This document shows, piece after piece, positions 25,214-25,556 of a stretch of DNA of 25,556 bases (position 1 is its first letter; every line of letters begins with the position of its first letter). The DNA comes from CAJQND01 sp051010055. Its GTDB lineage: Bacteria > Pseudomonadota > Alphaproteobacteria > Rhizobiales > CAJQND01. The DNA lies in NCBI GenBank assembly GCA_051010055.1, contig JBPCVY010000277.1, forward strand, positions 1-25,556, given 5' to 3'. The notes beneath the pieces are model-generated. The model was not told where the DNA came from. It saw nothing but the letters and a program-made list of their open reading frames with translations, and ran no database searches. A program made the position numbers and the translations under genes.

Positions 25214-25348
25214 TTGTCTCCTCCCTGTGGTTTTTCTTTGTGGTTGTGAAAGGAAGAGTACCCGGAACGGGAGCAAAATCAAACTTTGCTGGTAATCGTG
25301 TACGAAAAGTGGGGAACTTGCGTGGGAGGCGAGGGGTAATCTGGGCGG

Positions 25349-25556
25349 TTACTTGGCGGCAACTTTGTTTTCCCGCCGGCTGCCGTTTTCACGTTCAGCA
25401 AGGGCGGCGTCCACCATCACGCGCCAATCGCGATTTATGTCGGATAAATCAACCAGGCCTTCGCCGGCGGCCTCAAGCATTTGTTGGGTGGGTACGCGCA
25501 TTGCAGCAATTGCAGCTCGGGCTTCCTTCCGGAACCGCTTCCAGTTGTCAGGTTTG
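25349..25556 (-). CDS. Unrecognised protein, C-terminal 68 residues
   Basis: The frame is open from the right edge of the window to a TAA at 25349-25351. The fragment is mostly charged and helical: KPDNWKRFRKEARAAI, then MLEAAGEGLVDLSDINRDW and RVMVDAALAE, ending in a Lys/Arg-rich tail. No membrane helix or signal peptide is visible. I do not recognise the family. It runs in the same direction as the TAXI gene, 135 bases upstream of it, so it may belong to the same or a neighbouring transcript. Moderate confidence that it is coding, based on amino-acid composition and a clean frame. Confidence 0.55.
   Translation of the reverse strand, partial: KPDNWKRFRKEARAAIAAMRVPTQQMLEAAGEGLVDLSDINRDWRVMVDAALAERENGSRRENKVAAK

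Noticed and set aside
1..25556. Genomic island, prophage, insertion sequence, CRISPR or tRNA genes
   Set aside because: No transposase, integrase, phage gene, regular repeat array or tRNA-like cloverleaf was recognised, and gene density is even throughout.

Overview
The window is ordinary chromosomal DNA of an alphaproteobacterium. It is most likely a member of the Hyphomicrobiales (Rhizobiales) with a marine or aquatic lifestyle. This is inferred from a nadE-gltX pair with an alphaproteobacterial-type second GluRS, a TAXI-type TRAP transporter, a YfcG-like glutathione transferase, a HlyD-DUF2955 efflux pair, and moderate G+C with tight overlapping operons. I see no rRNA, tRNA, CRISPR array, insertion sequence, integrase or phage gene. 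No gap between genes exceeds about 170 bases.

Layout. Positions 1-414 (+) hold the C-terminal end of a TPR protein. Positions 446-5531 (-) hold a compact operon read right to left: a membrane fatty-acid desaturase, two Dpp/Opp-type permeases and one fused double ATPase. No substrate-binding protein is visible in this operon. A 167-base divergent intergenic region (5532-5698) with several dyads separates it from a plus-strand run at 5699-12486: an XRE-type regulator, a translationally coupled cytoplasmic PhnD-like binding-domain protein, a YfcG-like glutathione transferase, an RND membrane-fusion protein and an RND pump. Positions 12499-15506 (-) hold gltX and nadE, overlapping by ATGA. Positions 15674-17882 (+) hold a YpfJ-type zinc metallopeptidase, a PaaI-type thioesterase and an aldo/keto reductase.

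Positions 17879-21764 (-) hold a four-gene membrane operon: AI-2E-family transporter, HlyD-type adaptor, DUF2955 membrane protein and a TLGYGD potassium channel. The last three genes are separated by overlaps. Positions 21873-25213 (-) hold a TRAP-TAXI uptake operon: TAXI binding protein, fused DctQM permease and a small two-helix membrane protein. Positions 25349-25556 (-) hold the C-terminal end of an unrecognised gene.

The part most worth testing is the divergent block 446-12486. A one-component regulator, a ligand-binding-like cytoplasmic protein, a glutathione enzyme and an RND pump face a lipid desaturase and a peptide-type ABC transporter across one short control region. This could be a membrane-stress or small-molecule response module; that reading is inference from gene order. 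Two RNA-level elements also stand out: a hairpin that would bury the Shine-Dalgarno of the AI-2E gene, and a UACG-capped hairpin between the TAXI binding protein and its permease.
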